The position numbers and the translations under genes were made by a program. From Sulfuritalea sp. (GTDB lineage: Bacteria > Pseudomonadota > Gammaproteobacteria > Burkholderiales > Rhodocyclaceae), in assembly GCA_023700805.1 (NCBI GenBank), contig JAMPYF010000006.1, positions 62,001-126,000 of the forward strand: 64,000 nt of DNA. The letters are read 5' to 3'. Shown here piece after piece: positions 30,262 through 39,380 of this stretch. The notes under the pieces were generated by a model. That model had not been told where the DNA came from. It saw only the letters and a list, made by a program, of their open reading frames with translations, and searched no databases. Each line of letters begins with the position of its first letter. Position 1 is the first letter of the stretch.

Positions 30262-31212
30262 ATGACCATCCCCGCAGTCTCCATCGTCATCCCGGTCTAT
30301 AACGAAGAAGCCGGACTGGCCCACTTGTTCGAGCGCCTCTATCCGGCCCTCGACGCCCTGGACGAGAGCTACGAAGTCGTCTTCGTCAATGACGGCAGCC
30401 GCGACCGCTCGGCGGCCATCCTGCGCCAGCAGTTCGAGGCGCGGCCCGAGGTCACCCGCGTCATCCTGCTCGGCGCCAATGCCGGCCAGCACATGGCGAT
30501 CATGGCCGGCTTCGAGCATTGCCGCGGCGAGATCGTCATCACCCTGGACGCCGACCTGCAGAACCCGCCCGAGGAAATCGGCAAGCTGATCGCGAAAATG
30601 CGCGAAGGCCACGATTACGTCGGCAGCATCCGCCGCAAGCGCCAGGACAGCCTGTTCCGCACCTGGGCCTCGAAGGCCATGAACCGCCTGCGCGAGAAGA
30701 TCACCCGCATCAGGATCACCGACCAGGGCAACATGCTGCGCGCCTATTCGCGCGGCGTGGTGAATGCCATCAACAGTTGCAAGGAAGTCGCCACCTTCAT
30801 CCCGGCCCTGGCCTACAGCTTCGCCCGCAACCCGGCCGAAGTCGTGGTCGAGCACGAGGAACGCGCCGCCGGCGAATCCAAGTATTCGCTGTACAGCCTG
30901 ATCCGCCTCAATTTCGACCTGATGACGGGCTTTTCGCTGGTGCCGCTGCAGTGGTTCTCGATGCTCGGCATTGCCGTCTCGCTCGGCTCGGCCGCGCTGT
31001 TCGTGCTGCTGATCGTGCGCCGCCTGATCGTCGGCCCGGAGGCGGAAGGCCTGTTCACCCTGTTCGCGCTGATGTTCTTCCTGATCGGCCTGGCGCTGTT
31101 CGGTATCGGCCTGCTCGGCGAATACATCGGCCGCATCTACCAGCAGGTGCGTCACCGGCCGCGCTACCTGATCGAGGCGATCCTGGAAAGCGGCGACCAG
31201 GCTCCGTCATGA
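30262..31212 (+). CDS. arnC: Undecaprenyl-phosphate 4-deoxy-4-formamido-L-arabinose transferase (ArnC)
   Basis: GT2 glycosyltransferase that loads formyl-L-Ara4N onto undecaprenyl phosphate. 316 aa. SIVIPVYNEEAGLAHL at the start, VNDGSRD, ITLDADLQNPPEEIGKL near residue 100, and RIRITDQGNMLRAY. Two C-terminal membrane helices (MLGIAVSLGSAALFVLLIV and FALMFFLIGLALFGIGLLG) anchor it. Start fixed by the 14-base gap after the MBL gene. Overlaps the formyltransferase gene by four bases. Confidence 0.93.
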   Translation: MTIPAVSIVIPVYNEEAGLAHLFERLYPALDALDESYEVVFVNDGSRDRSAAILRQQFEARPEVTRVILLGANAGQHMAIMAGFEHCRGEIVITLDADLQNPPEEIGKLIAKMREGHDYVGSIRRKRQDSLFRTWASKAMNRLREKITRIRITDQGNMLRAYSRGVVNAINSCKEVATFIPALAYSFARNPAEVVVEHEERAAGESKYSLYSLIRLNFDLMTGFSLVPLQWFSMLGIAVSLGSAALFVLLIVRRLIVGPEAEGLFTLFALMFFLIGLALFGIGLLGEYIGRIYQQVRHRPRYLIEAILESGDQAPS

Positions 31213-32147
31213 GCAAGGCGATCGTATTCGCCTATCACAACGTGGGTGTGCGCTGCCTGTCGGTGCTGCTGGCGCATGGCGTCGATGTGCTGCGCGTGGT
31301 CACGCACACGGACAATCCGGCCGAGACCATCTGGTTCGACAGCGTCGCCGAGCTCGCCGCACGCCACGGCATTCCGGTGATCGCGCCCGAGGACCCCAAC
31401 GCTCCGGCCGTGGTCGCCGAGCTGGCGTCGCTGCAGCCCGATTTCCTGTTCTCCTTCTACTACCGGCTGATGTTGAAGGCGCCGCTGCTGGCGCTGCCGA
31501 AATGCGGCGCATACAACATGCACGGCTCGCTGCTGCCCAGGTATCGCGGCCGCGTGCCGGTGAACTGGGCGATCATCCACGGCGAACGGCAAACCGGCGC
31601 CACACTGCACCAGATGGTGGAAAAGCCCGACGCCGGCGGCATAGTCGCGCAGCAGGCGGTGCCCATCCTGCCCGACGACACGGCATTCGAGGTCTTCAAC
31701 AAGGTCACGCTGGCCGCCGAAATGGCCCTGGATGGCGTGCTTCCCGACCTCCTGGCCGGTCGTGCGGTCGCCAAGGCACAAGACCTCGCTGCCGGCAGCT
31801 ACTTCGGTGGGCGCCGTGCCGAGGACGGCCGCATCGACTGGACCCAAGCCGCCGCGGTGGTGCACAACCTGATCCGCGCCGTCGCGCCGCCCTATCCGGG
31901 TGCCTTTTCGGATACGTCCCAGGGCCGCCTGCGGGTGCTGCGCTCGCTCCACCCGAGCGGCGAAAAAGGGCCCCACGGCGGCCGCCCGACCCTGTTCATA
32001 CGCAATGGGCATCTATATGCCGAATGCGGTGACGGAGGGCTTTTGCGCCTGCTCGCGGTAGAATTGGCGGGTTCGCCGCTGGCCGCATTTTCAGCGGACA
32101 ACCAGATCAACGCTATTTTTGGAACCCCGACACTTCCCCTGTCATGA
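31209..32147 (+). CDS. UDP-L-Ara4N formyltransferase (ArnA N-terminal domain as a separate gene)
   Basis: Transfers a formyl group from 10-formyl-THF to UDP-L-Ara4N. 312 aa, corresponding to residues ~1-305 of ArnA. Catalytic motif MHGSLLPRYRGRVPVNW near residue 100 (Asn, His) and the catalytic Asp in HQMVEKPDAGGIV near 140; HNLIRAVAPPYPGAF in the C-terminal subdomain. In E. coli this is fused to a decarboxylase; here a separate gene follows, overlapping by four bases, so the two proteins may still associate. Confidence 0.9.
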   Translation: MSKAIVFAYHNVGVRCLSVLLAHGVDVLRVVTHTDNPAETIWFDSVAELAARHGIPVIAPEDPNAPAVVAELASLQPDFLFSFYYRLMLKAPLLALPKCGAYNMHGSLLPRYRGRVPVNWAIIHGERQTGATLHQMVEKPDAGGIVAQQAVPILPDDTAFEVFNKVTLAAEMALDGVLPDLLAGRAVAKAQDLAAGSYFGGRRAEDGRIDWTQAAAVVHNLIRAVAPPYPGAFSDTSQGRLRVLRSLHPSGEKGPHGGRPTLFIRNGHLYAECGDGGLLRLLAVELAGSPLAAFSADNQINAIFGTPTLPLS

Positions 32148-33187
32148 AAAAGATACTCATCCTCGGCGTCAACGGCTTCATCGGCCACCACCTTTCCCAG
32201 CGCATCATGGACACCACGGACTGGGAGGTCTATGGCATGGACATGAACTCCGAGCGCGTCACCGAGTTGATGCAGAACCCCCGCTTTCATTTCTTCGAAG
32301 GCGACATCATGATCAACAAGGAGTGGATCGAGTACCACGTCAAGAAATGCGACGTGATCCTGCCGCTGGTGGCCATCGCCACGCCGGCCACCTACGTCAA
32401 GGAACCGCTGCGCGTCTTCGAACTCGACTTCGAAGCCAACCTGCCGATCGTCCGCCAGGCGGTCAAGTACAAGAAACGCGTGATTTTCCCGTCCACCTCG
32501 GAGGTCTATGGCATGAGCCAGGACCCGGAATTCGATCCGGAGAACTCCAACCTGGTGCTGGGCCCGATCAACAAGCCGCGCTGGATCTACTCCTGCGCCA
32601 AGCAGATGATGGACCGCGTGATCCATGCCTACGGCCAGCAGGAAGGCCTCGAATACACCCTGTTCCGCCCCTTCAACTGGATCGGCCCGGGACTCGATTC
32701 GATCCATACGCCGAAGGAGGGCAGTTCGCGCGTGATCACCCAGTTCCTCGGCCACATCGTGCGCGGCGAGCCGATCAAGCTGGTCGATGGCGGCGCCCAG
32801 AAGCGCTCCTTCACCTACGTCTCGGACGGCATCGATGCGCTGATGAAGATCATCGAGAACAAGGACGGCGTCGCCAGCGGCAAGATCTACAACATCGGCA
32901 ACCCGAAGAACAACTACTCGATCCGCGAACTCGCCACTCTGATGCTCGACCTTGCCAAACAGTATCCGGAATATGCCGAGAGCGTGGCCCAGGTGCAGGT
33001 GCTCGAAACCACGTCCGGCGAGTATTACGGCAAGGGCTACCAGGACACCCAGCACCGCGTACCGAAGATCAGCAACACCATGGCCGATCTGGGCTGGGAA
33101 CCCCAGGTCAGCTTCGAATCGGCCCTGCGCAGCATTTTCGAGGCCTATCGCAACGACGTAGCCGAAGCGCGCAAGCTGATGGATTGA
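32144..33187 (+). CDS. UDP-glucuronate decarboxylase (ArnA C-terminal domain as a separate gene)
   Basis: NAD-dependent oxidative decarboxylation of UDP-glucuronate to UDP-4-keto-arabinose, the first dedicated step of L-Ara4N synthesis. 347 aa extended SDR. ILGVNGFIGHHLSQR, FPSTSEVYGMSQD, YSCAKQMMDRVIHAYG (YxxxK) and FRPFNWIGPGLDS, all as in ArnA. ATGA overlap with the formyltransferase gene. UDP-glucose dehydrogenase, which makes its substrate, is not in the window. Confidence 0.92.
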   Translation: MKKILILGVNGFIGHHLSQRIMDTTDWEVYGMDMNSERVTELMQNPRFHFFEGDIMINKEWIEYHVKKCDVILPLVAIATPATYVKEPLRVFELDFEANLPIVRQAVKYKKRVIFPSTSEVYGMSQDPEFDPENSNLVLGPINKPRWIYSCAKQMMDRVIHAYGQQEGLEYTLFRPFNWIGPGLDSIHTPKEGSSRVITQFLGHIVRGEPIKLVDGGAQKRSFTYVSDGIDALMKIIENKDGVASGKIYNIGNPKNNYSIRELATLMLDLAKQYPEYAESVAQVQVLETTSGEYYGKGYQDTQHRVPKISNTMADLGWEPQVSFESALRSIFEAYRNDVAEARKLMD

Positions 33188-33195
33188 GCTTCCAG

Positions 33196-33289
33196 TATGG
33201 CCCCCCACGCTCACTTGACGCTCGCTGCCCCCCACCCCCAGAGGGGGCAAGCCGCGCCTGCCCTCTAGGGACGGCCCGTCGAGGGCAGG
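33196..33289. repeat. Intergenic GC-rich repeat before arnD
   Basis: Gap between the decarboxylase gene and arnD. It holds CCCCCCACGCTC... followed by CCCCCCACCCCC / AGAGGGGGC, and a stem CTGCCCTC / GAGGGCAG around 33261-33288. It resembles the CCCCC-rich intergenic repeats at 27591 and 28141, and looks like a mosaic element rather than a terminator, as the operon continues. Confidence 0.5.
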
Positions 33290-34213
33290 ATGAAGCTCGC
33301 ACTCAAAATCGATGTCGATACCTGGCGCGGCACCCAGCAAGGGGTGCCGCGCCTGGTGCAGATCCTGCGCCGCCAGCGCGCCGATGCGAGCTTCCTATTT
33401 TCTCTCGGCCCCGACCACACCGGCCGCGCCATCAAACGCGCGTTTCGCCCCGGCTTCATGAAGAAGGTCCAGCGCACCTCGGTGATTTCCCATTACGGCG
33501 TCAAGACCCTGATGTACGGCACGCTGCTGCCGGGCCCCGACATCGGGCGCCACGGCGCCGACATCATGCGCGCCACGCGCGACGCCGGCTTTGAAACGGC
33601 GATCCACTGCTGGGATCACGTCAAATGGCAGGATGGCGTCGAGCAGGCGAATCCCGCGTGGACCGAGGCCGAGATGCGGCGGGCGCACCAGCGCTATGCC
33701 GAGATATTCGGCAGCGAGGCGCCCGGCCACGGCGCCGCCGGCTGGCAGATGAACGCGCACGCGCTGCGCCTGACGCAGCGCCTGGGCTACCGCTGGGCCT
33801 CCGACTGCCGCGGTACGCATCCCTTCGTCCCGGTATGGAACGGCGAGGTCGTCGCCTGCCCGCAATTGCCGACGACGCTGCCGACGCTGGACGAACTGGT
33901 CGGCACCGACGACCTGACGTCGGACAACGTACACCTGTCCCTGCTGCGCCTCACGGCGCAGAAAATCCAGGATCACGTATTCACGCTGCACGCCGAACTG
34001 GAAGGACTCAAGTTCGGCGACACCCTCGAACGCCTGCTGACAGGCTGGCGCGAACAGGGCTACGAACTGGTATCGCTGGGCAAGATGCGCGACGCGCTCG
34101 ACCCGGCGCTGCTGCCTCGCCACGAAATGGTCCGCGGTGAAATCCCGGGCCGCGCCGGCAAGCTGATGCTGCAGGGCGAGGAATTTCTGTCAACATGGAA
34201 GGATGCTGCATGA
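33290..34213 (+). CDS. arnD: Undecaprenyl-phosphate formamido-L-arabinose deformylase (ArnD)
   Basis: Polysaccharide-deacetylase-fold enzyme that removes the formyl group after lipid loading, making the pathway irreversible. 307 aa. KIDVDTWRGTQQGV at the N-terminus gives the catalytic Asp pair, ETAIHCWDHVKWQD near residue 105 the zinc His residues, and APGHGAAGWQMN follows. Starts after the intergenic repeat and ends in an ATGA overlap with bcp. Confidence 0.92.
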   Translation: MKLALKIDVDTWRGTQQGVPRLVQILRRQRADASFLFSLGPDHTGRAIKRAFRPGFMKKVQRTSVISHYGVKTLMYGTLLPGPDIGRHGADIMRATRDAGFETAIHCWDHVKWQDGVEQANPAWTEAEMRRAHQRYAEIFGSEAPGHGAAGWQMNAHALRLTQRLGYRWASDCRGTHPFVPVWNGEVVACPQLPTTLPTLDELVGTDDLTSDNVHLSLLRLTAQKIQDHVFTLHAELEGLKFGDTLERLLTGWREQGYELVSLGKMRDALDPALLPRHEMVRGEIPGRAGKLMLQGEEFLSTWKDAA

Positions 34214-34701
34214 CCGAAACTTTCAAATCCAATCCCCCCACCCCTTCTGCCGTCGGACTGCGTGTTCCCGATTTCACGGTGCCCGCGACCGGCGGCGAAT
34301 TCACGCTGTCCGCGTTTCAGGGCAAGCCGCTGGTGCTGTACTTTTATCCCAAGGACAACACGCCGGGCTGCACCACGCAGGCGCAGCAGTTTCGCGATTT
34401 GCACGACGAGTTCGTCAAGGCCGGTTGTGTCGTGGTCGGCGTCTCGCGCGATGCGCTGAAGTCGCATGAAAGCTTCAAGGCCAAGCTGGGACTGCCCTTC
34501 GAACTGATTTCCGACATCGAAGGCGTGCTTTGCCGCATGTTCGACGTGGTCAAGAACAAGATGCTCTACGGCAAGAAAGTACTCGGCATCGAGCGCAGCA
34601 CCTTCCTCATCGACGCCAACGGCATCCTGCGCCAGGAATGGCGTGCGACCAAGGCCGACGGCAACGCCGCGACCGTGCTGGAAGCCGTGCGCAAGCTGTA
34701 A
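34210..34701 (+). CDS. bcp: Bcp-type thiol peroxidase (peroxiredoxin)
   Basis: Reduces hydroperoxides using thioredoxin. 163 aa. Peroxidatic Cys in YFYPKDNTPGCTTQAQQFRD near residue 50. The resolving Cys five residues later in E. coli Bcp is a Gln here, so another Cys (VKAGCVVVG, or CRMF) must resolve, or the enzyme is 1-Cys. The ATG overlaps the arnD stop, coupling it to the arn operon, although Bcp often sits beside phoH in betaproteobacteria. Confidence 0.92.
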   Translation: MTETFKSNPPTPSAVGLRVPDFTVPATGGEFTLSAFQGKPLVLYFYPKDNTPGCTTQAQQFRDLHDEFVKAGCVVVGVSRDALKSHESFKAKLGLPFELISDIEGVLCRMFDVVKNKMLYGKKVLGIERSTFLIDANGILRQEWRATKADGNAATVLEAVRKL

Positions 34702-34798
34702 TCGGGAACAGGACCCGGTTTCGGGCCGTTCCCTCGCTCTTTCCCAACAGGGCGGCTGGCTATCTTGAGCTGGCCCCCTCCCCTGCCCCGAGGCATTC

Positions 34799-36244
34799 AT
34801 GAACGCCAAGCGCGCCAAGACTCCAACGACCCCCACCACCAAGCTGTTCGTGCTCGACACCAATGTTCTGATGCACGACCCCTTGAGCCTGTTCCGCTTC
34901 GAGGAGCACGACATCTACGTGCCGATGATGACCCTGGAGGAACTCGACGCCAACAAGAAGGGCATGTCGGAAGTCGCGCGCAATGCGCGCCAGAGCAGCC
35001 GCCTGCTGGACGAAGTCGTCACCGGCGCCGAGCACCACATGGCTCACGGCATCGACCTCAGCGGTCCCTCGCGGAAGCTGGCGACCGGCCACCTGTTTTT
35101 CCAGACCGAAGCCATCAACGGCGTGCTGCCGATCTCGCTGCCGACCGCCAAGGCCGACAACCAGATCATCGGCGTGGTCATGCATCTGGGGCAGAAGTTC
35201 CCCAAGCGTCCGGTGATCCTGGTCTCCAAGGACATCAACATGCGCATCAAGGCCCGCGCGCTGGGCCTCGAAGCGCAGGATTACTTCAACGACAAGGTGC
35301 TCGAGGATACCGATCTCCTCTATACCGGCACCCGCGAACTGCCCGCGAATTTCTGGGACAGTCACGGCAAGGGGCTCGAATCGTGGAAGAAGGACAGCCG
35401 CACCTATTACCGCATCAAGGGACCGCTGTGCCCGGAGATGCTGGTCAATGAGTTCGTCTGGCAGGAAGGCCCGCAACCCCTGCAGGCCTGGGTAAAAGTT
35501 GGCGCTGGCAAGACGGCGGAACTCGAAACCCTGATCGATTACAGCCACGCCAAGAACGCGGTCTGGGGCATCACGGCGCGCAACCGCGAACAGAACTTCG
35601 CGCTCAACCTGCTGATGAATCCGGAGATCGATTTCGTCACCCTACTGGGCCAGGCCGGTACCGGCAAGACCCTGCTGACCCTGGCCGCGGCGCTGACGCA
35701 GACGCTGGAGACCAAGCTCTTCGCTGAAATCATCATCACCCGCGTGACGATTCCGGTCGGCGAGGACATCGGCTTCCTGCCGGGCACGGAAGAGGAAAAG
35801 ATGACGCCGTGGATGGGTGCGCTGGAAGACAATCTCGACGTACTCAACAAGCCTGCCGAGACACCGACAGGCGCGCATGCGGGCGCAACCTACGGCGGCG
35901 ACTGGGGACGTGCCGCGACCATGGATCTGATCCGCAGCCGGATCAAGATCAAGTCGCTCAACTTCATGCGCGGCCGCACCTTCATGAACAAGTTCCTGAT
36001 CATCGACGAGGCGCAGAACCTGACGCCGAAGCAGATGAAAACCCTGATCACCCGCGCCGGCCCCGGCACCAAGGTGGTCTGCCTGGGCAACATCGCCCAG
36101 ATCGACACGCCCTACCTGACCGAAGGCAGTTCAGGCCTGACCTACGTGGTGGATCGCTTCAAGGGCTGGGCGCATTCGGGGCACGTCACGCTGCAGCGCG
36201 GCGAGCGCTCGCGCCTGGCGGACCACGCTGCGGAAGTGCTCTAA
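34799..36244 (+). CDS. PIN-domain/PhoH-family ATPase (PhoH2-like)
   Basis: Fusion of an N-terminal PIN-type ribonuclease domain and a C-terminal PhoH P-loop ATPase; characterised PhoH2 relatives act as RNA helicase/RNase. 481 aa. PIN acidic residues in KLFVLDTNVLMHDPLSL and MMTLEELDANKKG; Walker A GQAGTGKTLLTL near residue 285; Walker B FLIIDEAQNLTPKQ near 400. A partial hairpin in the 97-base gap after bcp (GGGAACAGGACCC...GGGCCGTTCCC) may separate it from the arn transcript. Confidence 0.92.
   Translation: MNAKRAKTPTTPTTKLFVLDTNVLMHDPLSLFRFEEHDIYVPMMTLEELDANKKGMSEVARNARQSSRLLDEVVTGAEHHMAHGIDLSGPSRKLATGHLFFQTEAINGVLPISLPTAKADNQIIGVVMHLGQKFPKRPVILVSKDINMRIKARALGLEAQDYFNDKVLEDTDLLYTGTRELPANFWDSHGKGLESWKKDSRTYYRIKGPLCPEMLVNEFVWQEGPQPLQAWVKVGAGKTAELETLIDYSHAKNAVWGITARNREQNFALNLLMNPEIDFVTLLGQAGTGKTLLTLAAALTQTLETKLFAEIIITRVTIPVGEDIGFLPGTEEEKMTPWMGALEDNLDVLNKPAETPTGAHAGATYGGDWGRAATMDLIRSRIKIKSLNFMRGRTFMNKFLIIDEAQNLTPKQMKTLITRAGPGTKVVCLGNIAQIDTPYLTEGSSGLTYVVDRFKGWAHSGHVTLQRGERSRLADHAAEVL
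35497..35518 (+). repeat. Dispersed 22-nt motif in the phoH-family gene
   Basis: AGTTGGCGCTGGCA, AG, ACGGCG: one mismatch in the first block. Read in frame as KVGAGKTAEL. Confidence 0.5.
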
Positions 36245-36286
36245 CGAAAAGCCGCAGCGGCCCTGCTCTGCCGGCGACCCGACATT

Positions 36287-37693
36287 TCAGCCGCGGTAGG
36301 AGCTCGACCCCGCAGCGAAATTCTCGAACTTGGTGTATTCGCCGAGGAAGGTCAGGCGCACCGTGCCGACCGGGCCGTTGCGGTGCTTGCCGATGATGGC
36401 TTCGGCCGTGCCCTTGTCCTGCGTATCGGGCTTGTAGTACTCCTCGCGGTACATCATCATGATGATGTCGGCATCCTGCTCGATGGCGCCGGATTCGCGC
36501 AAGTCGCTCATCAGGGGTCGCTTGTCGGTGCGTTCCTCGACCTTGCGCGAGAGCTGCGACAGGGCGATGATCGGCACCTGCAGTTCCTTGGCCAGCGCCT
36601 TGATCGAACGCGAAATCTCGGAAATTTCCGTGGCGCGGTTTTCGCCCATGCGGTTCGAGCTCATCAGCTGCAGGTAGTCGATGATGATCAGGCCGAGCTT
36701 GCCGAACTGCCGGTGCAGGCGCCGGGCGCGGGCACGCAGGTCGGTCGAGTTGATGGCGCCGGTTTCGTCGATATGGATCGGCGCTTCGTGCAGCTTGCCC
36801 AGCGCCACCGTCATGCGATCCCATTCGTCATCGGTGAGGCGGCCGGTGCGCAGCTTGCTCTGGTCGATGCGGCCGACCGAGGAGAGGAAGCGCGTGGCGA
36901 GTTGCGGGCCGGACATTTCCAGGCTGAAGATCGCCACCGGCAGGCGCAGTTCGACGCCGACATGCTCGGCGATGTTGAGCGCAAACGCGGTCTTGCCCAT
37001 CGACGGGCGGCCGGCGACGACGATCATGTCGCCGGGCTGCAGGCCCGAGGTCATGCGGTCGAGGTCGGCGAAGCCGGTGGCGACGCCGGTGATGTCGGAC
37101 TGGCTGTCCCTGGCCAGCAGGGTTTCCATGCGCTCGACGACTTCGCCGAGCAAGGGCTGGATCGCGACGAAACCGTTGTTGCTGCGATTGCCGGCTTCGG
37201 CGATCTGGAAGATGCGCTGCTCGGCTTCGTCGAGCAGCGTCTTGACGTCGCGCCCGGCCGGATTCAGCGCATTGCCGGCGATTTCGTCGCCGACCGTGAC
37301 CAGTTGGCGCAGGATCGCGCGCTCGCGCACGATCTCGGCATAGCGCCGGATGTTCGCCGCCGAAGGCGTGGCGTTGGCGATTTCACCGAGATAACCGAGG
37401 CCGCCGGTCTGATCGATCTCGTTCGACTGCTCGATCGACTCATACACGGTCACCACGTCGGCCGGGCGTCCCATCTGGATCAGCTTGCCGATATGGCGGA
37501 AGATCCGGCGGTGGTCGTCGCGATAGAAATCCGTTTCCCGCACCACGTCGCCGATGCGGTCCCAGGCCGCGTTGTCGATCAGCAGGCCGCCGATCAGCGA
37601 CTGTTCGGCCTCGATGGAATGCGGGGGAAGCTTGAGCGCAGCGACCTGGGAATCGACAGGCTGCGGGGGATTGAAGGCACGTACCTGGGCCAT
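36287..37693 (-). CDS. dnaB: Replicative DNA helicase DnaB
   Basis: Hexameric replication-fork helicase. 468 aa. N-terminal domain PPHSIEAEQSLIGGLLIDN; RecA-fold domain with VVAGRPSMGKTAFALNIAEH (Walker A) near residue 210, and LGLIIIDYLQLMSS. No intein. The ATG at 37693 has GGAG eight bases upstream; the in-frame TTG at 37705 is less likely. The 5' gap (37694-37824) has two TGTGGA-type sequences. Confidence 0.96.
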   Translation of the reverse strand: MAQVRAFNPPQPVDSQVAALKLPPHSIEAEQSLIGGLLIDNAAWDRIGDVVRETDFYRDDHRRIFRHIGKLIQMGRPADVVTVYESIEQSNEIDQTGGLGYLGEIANATPSAANIRRYAEIVRERAILRQLVTVGDEIAGNALNPAGRDVKTLLDEAEQRIFQIAEAGNRSNNGFVAIQPLLGEVVERMETLLARDSQSDITGVATGFADLDRMTSGLQPGDMIVVAGRPSMGKTAFALNIAEHVGVELRLPVAIFSLEMSGPQLATRFLSSVGRIDQSKLRTGRLTDDEWDRMTVALGKLHEAPIHIDETGAINSTDLRARARRLHRQFGKLGLIIIDYLQLMSSNRMGENRATEISEISRSIKALAKELQVPIIALSQLSRKVEERTDKRPLMSDLRESGAIEQDADIIMMMYREEYYKPDTQDKGTAEAIIGKHRNGPVGTVRLTFLGEYTKFENFAAGSSSYRG

Positions 37694-37824
37694 CGCTGTC
37701 TCCAAAATTTAAGCGCAGAGTCTACCCCTCGCGGCGCCGGATGATAAGTGCACAAGTTGTGGAAATGCTGTGGAGAAACTGTGTAAATGCAGTGAATCAA
37801 AATCGCGCGCCGCAAAATGGAAAC

Positions 37825-37851
37825 GGGCCGCCGATCGACGATCGGCGGCCC
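37825..37851 (-). terminator. Terminator of the rpsF-priB-rpsR-rplI operon
   Basis: A 13-base perfect inverted repeat (GGGCCGCCGATCG and CGATCGGCGGCCC) with a one-base centre, just beyond the rplI stop. On the minus strand it is followed by GTTTCCATTTT, a weak T-rich tract. Upstream of dnaB in the same direction, so dnaB probably has its own promoter. Confidence 0.75.
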
Positions 37852-37873
37852 GCTTGACGCAGTGCGCTGCGGC

Positions 37874-38323
37874 TTAGTGTTCGCCGAGCACGGAAACCGT
37901 GACAGTGGCAATCACGTCGGTGTGCAACGCGATCTGGACCGGCGTATCGCCGATGGTCTTGAGCGGACCTTCGGGCAGGCGGATCGCCGACTTCTCGACC
38001 TTGAAGCCCTGTGCGGCGAGCGCTTCGGCAATGTCGTGGGTCGACACGGAACCGAACAGACGGCCATCGACGCCGGTCTTGCGCGTGATCTGCAGCATCA
38101 GGCCTTCCAGCTTCTCGACCTGGGCCTGGGCAGCGGCAACCGCCTCGGCCTGGGCGCGTTCGAGCTCGGCACGCTTTTCTTCGAAGATCTTGCGATTGGC
38201 TTCCGTCGCGCGCTTGGCCTTGCCTTGCGGAATCAGGAAGTTGCGGGCATAGCCGTCCTTGACCTTGACCACGTCGCCGAGGCCGCCGAGGTTGACCACC
38301 TTTTCCATCAGAATAATTTGCAT
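37874..38323 (-). CDS. rplI: Ribosomal protein bL9
   Basis: Large-subunit protein of the L1-stalk base region. 149 aa, normal length. [38 protein letters not shown], then the long helix and the C-terminal domain ending VTVSVLGEH. Last gene of rpsF-priB-rpsR-rplI. Confidence 0.97.
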   Translation of the reverse strand: MQIILMEKVVNLGGLGDVVKVKDGYARNFLIPQGKAKRATEANRKIFEEKRAELERAQAEAVAAAQAQVEKLEGLMLQITRKTGVDGRLFGSVSTHDIAEALAAQGFKVEKSAIRLPEGPLKTIGDTPVQIALHTDVIATVTVSVLGEH

Positions 38324-38337
38324 GGTCTTGTCCTCGC

Positions 38338-38616
38338 TTACTGGTGCAGATCGGTGTAGGGCAGCAGCGCCAGGAAACGCGCGCGCTTGATGGCGGTGGA
38401 CAGCTGGCGCTGGTAGCCGGTCTTGGTGCCGGTGATGCGCGCCGGCATGATCTTGGCGTTTTCAGCGATGAAGTCCTTGAGGATCTCGACGTCCTTGTAG
38501 TCGATCTCTTCGATCTTCTCTGCCGTGAAGCGGCAGAATTTGCGGCGCTTGAACAGGCTGCGGCCCTTGTCGTCCTTGCGCTTTACACCGGTCTTGCTCT
38601 TAGGCTTGAATGCCAT
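38338..38616 (-). CDS. rpsR: Ribosomal protein bS18
   Basis: Small-subunit protein that binds next to bS6. 92 aa, about 17 longer than in E. coli because of a basic N-terminal extension ([17 protein letters not shown]). Core: [37 protein letters not shown]. Its start overlaps the end of priB by 17 bases. Confidence 0.96.
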   Translation of the reverse strand: MAFKPKSKTGVKRKDDKGRSLFKRRKFCRFTAEKIEEIDYKDVEILKDFIAENAKIMPARITGTKTGYQRQLSTAIKRARFLALLPYTDLHQ

Positions 38617-38941
38617 TTTCAGTTCCTTCCACGAATTCGACTGTATTCACATGCAGTATCGGACTGCGTCGCTTGAGGCTTCTGGCGGCCAGAAAACCGG
38701 CCACCCTGATCCCGTCTCCCGGCTTGGCTGCCAGCAGCACCTGCGCCGGCCGGCCCATTGCTACACAGGCCATCTCGCATTCCACTTTACGCTCGACATC
38801 CGCTTCGACCTGGATCGAGAGATGCGCAAGGAGAAATTCGAGAACCGGTATTCCGGCGGGGGTGCGGCGCAATGCGCCACGCTCAAGCAAGCGCCCCGAC
38901 AACTGCGTCAGGTTGCTCGGCTTATCCTCAGGCGGCAGCAA
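38600..38941 (-). CDS. priB: Primosomal replication protein N (PriB)
   Basis: Single-stranded-DNA-binding OB-fold protein for replication restart with PriA. 113 aa if it starts at TTG 38941, which overlaps the rpsF end by 14 bases. [23 protein letters not shown] is the conserved start of the fold, and [10 protein letters not shown] and [14 protein letters not shown] follow. A TTG at 38902 is the alternative start (100 aa). No ATG or GTG is available. Sits in the standard place between rpsF and rpsR. Confidence 0.87.
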   Translation of the reverse strand: MLPPEDKPSNLTQLSGRLLERGALRRTPAGIPVLEFLLAHLSIQVEADVERKVECEMACVAMGRPAQVLLAAKPGDGIRVAGFLAARSLKRRSPILHVNTVEFVEGTENGIQA

Positions 38942-39320
38942 CGGCAGCAGCCGGAACTGGAGCCTCTACCTTGGCATCGCCCTGGGTCAGCGAACGCGAC
39001 TTCTCTTCCTTCATCATCGGGGAAGGTGTCGCCACCGCCTTGCGCGTTTTCACCGTCAGGTGGCGCAACACGGCATCGTTGAACTTGAAGGCATGCTCGA
39101 GTTCATCCAGGGTTTCACCGTCGCACTCGATGTTCATCAGCACGTAGTGGGCTTTGTGCACCTTCTGGATCGGATAGGCCATCTGGCGACGGCCCCAGTC
39201 TTCGAGGCGGTGGATGGCGCCGTTGCGGCCGGTGACCAGCGTCTTGTAACGCTCGATCATCGCCGGAACCTGTTCCGACTGGTCCGGGTGGACGATAAAT
39301 ACGATTTCGTAATGGCGCAT
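38928..39320 (-). CDS. rpsF: Ribosomal protein bS6
   Basis: Small-subunit protein. 130 aa. [44 protein letters not shown] and [11 protein letters not shown] are diagnostic; the C-terminal tail is Ala/Pro-rich. The ATG follows AAGGAGAT. The frame is open further upstream, but conservation and ribosome site fix the start. First gene of its operon. Confidence 0.97.
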   Translation of the reverse strand: MRHYEIVFIVHPDQSEQVPAMIERYKTLVTGRNGAIHRLEDWGRRQMAYPIQKVHKAHYVLMNIECDGETLDELEHAFKFNDAVLRHLTVKTRKAVATPSPMMKEEKSRSLTQGDAKVEAPVPAAAVAAA

Positions 39321-39380
39321 GCAATCTCCTTGTGGTTGGTTTGCAGCCCCCCCGCATGCGTAACGGGTGGAGCAAGGGAA

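Noticed and set aside
31209-33187. A frameshift splitting arnA
   Set aside because: The two frames overlap as ATGA, each with its own normal start and intact motifs; this is a natural split.
37758-37777. DnaA boxes upstream of dnaB (TGTGGAAAT, TGTGGAGAA)
   Set aside because: Each has one or two mismatches to TTATCCACA reversed and they are few; not enough to claim an origin or DnaA control.
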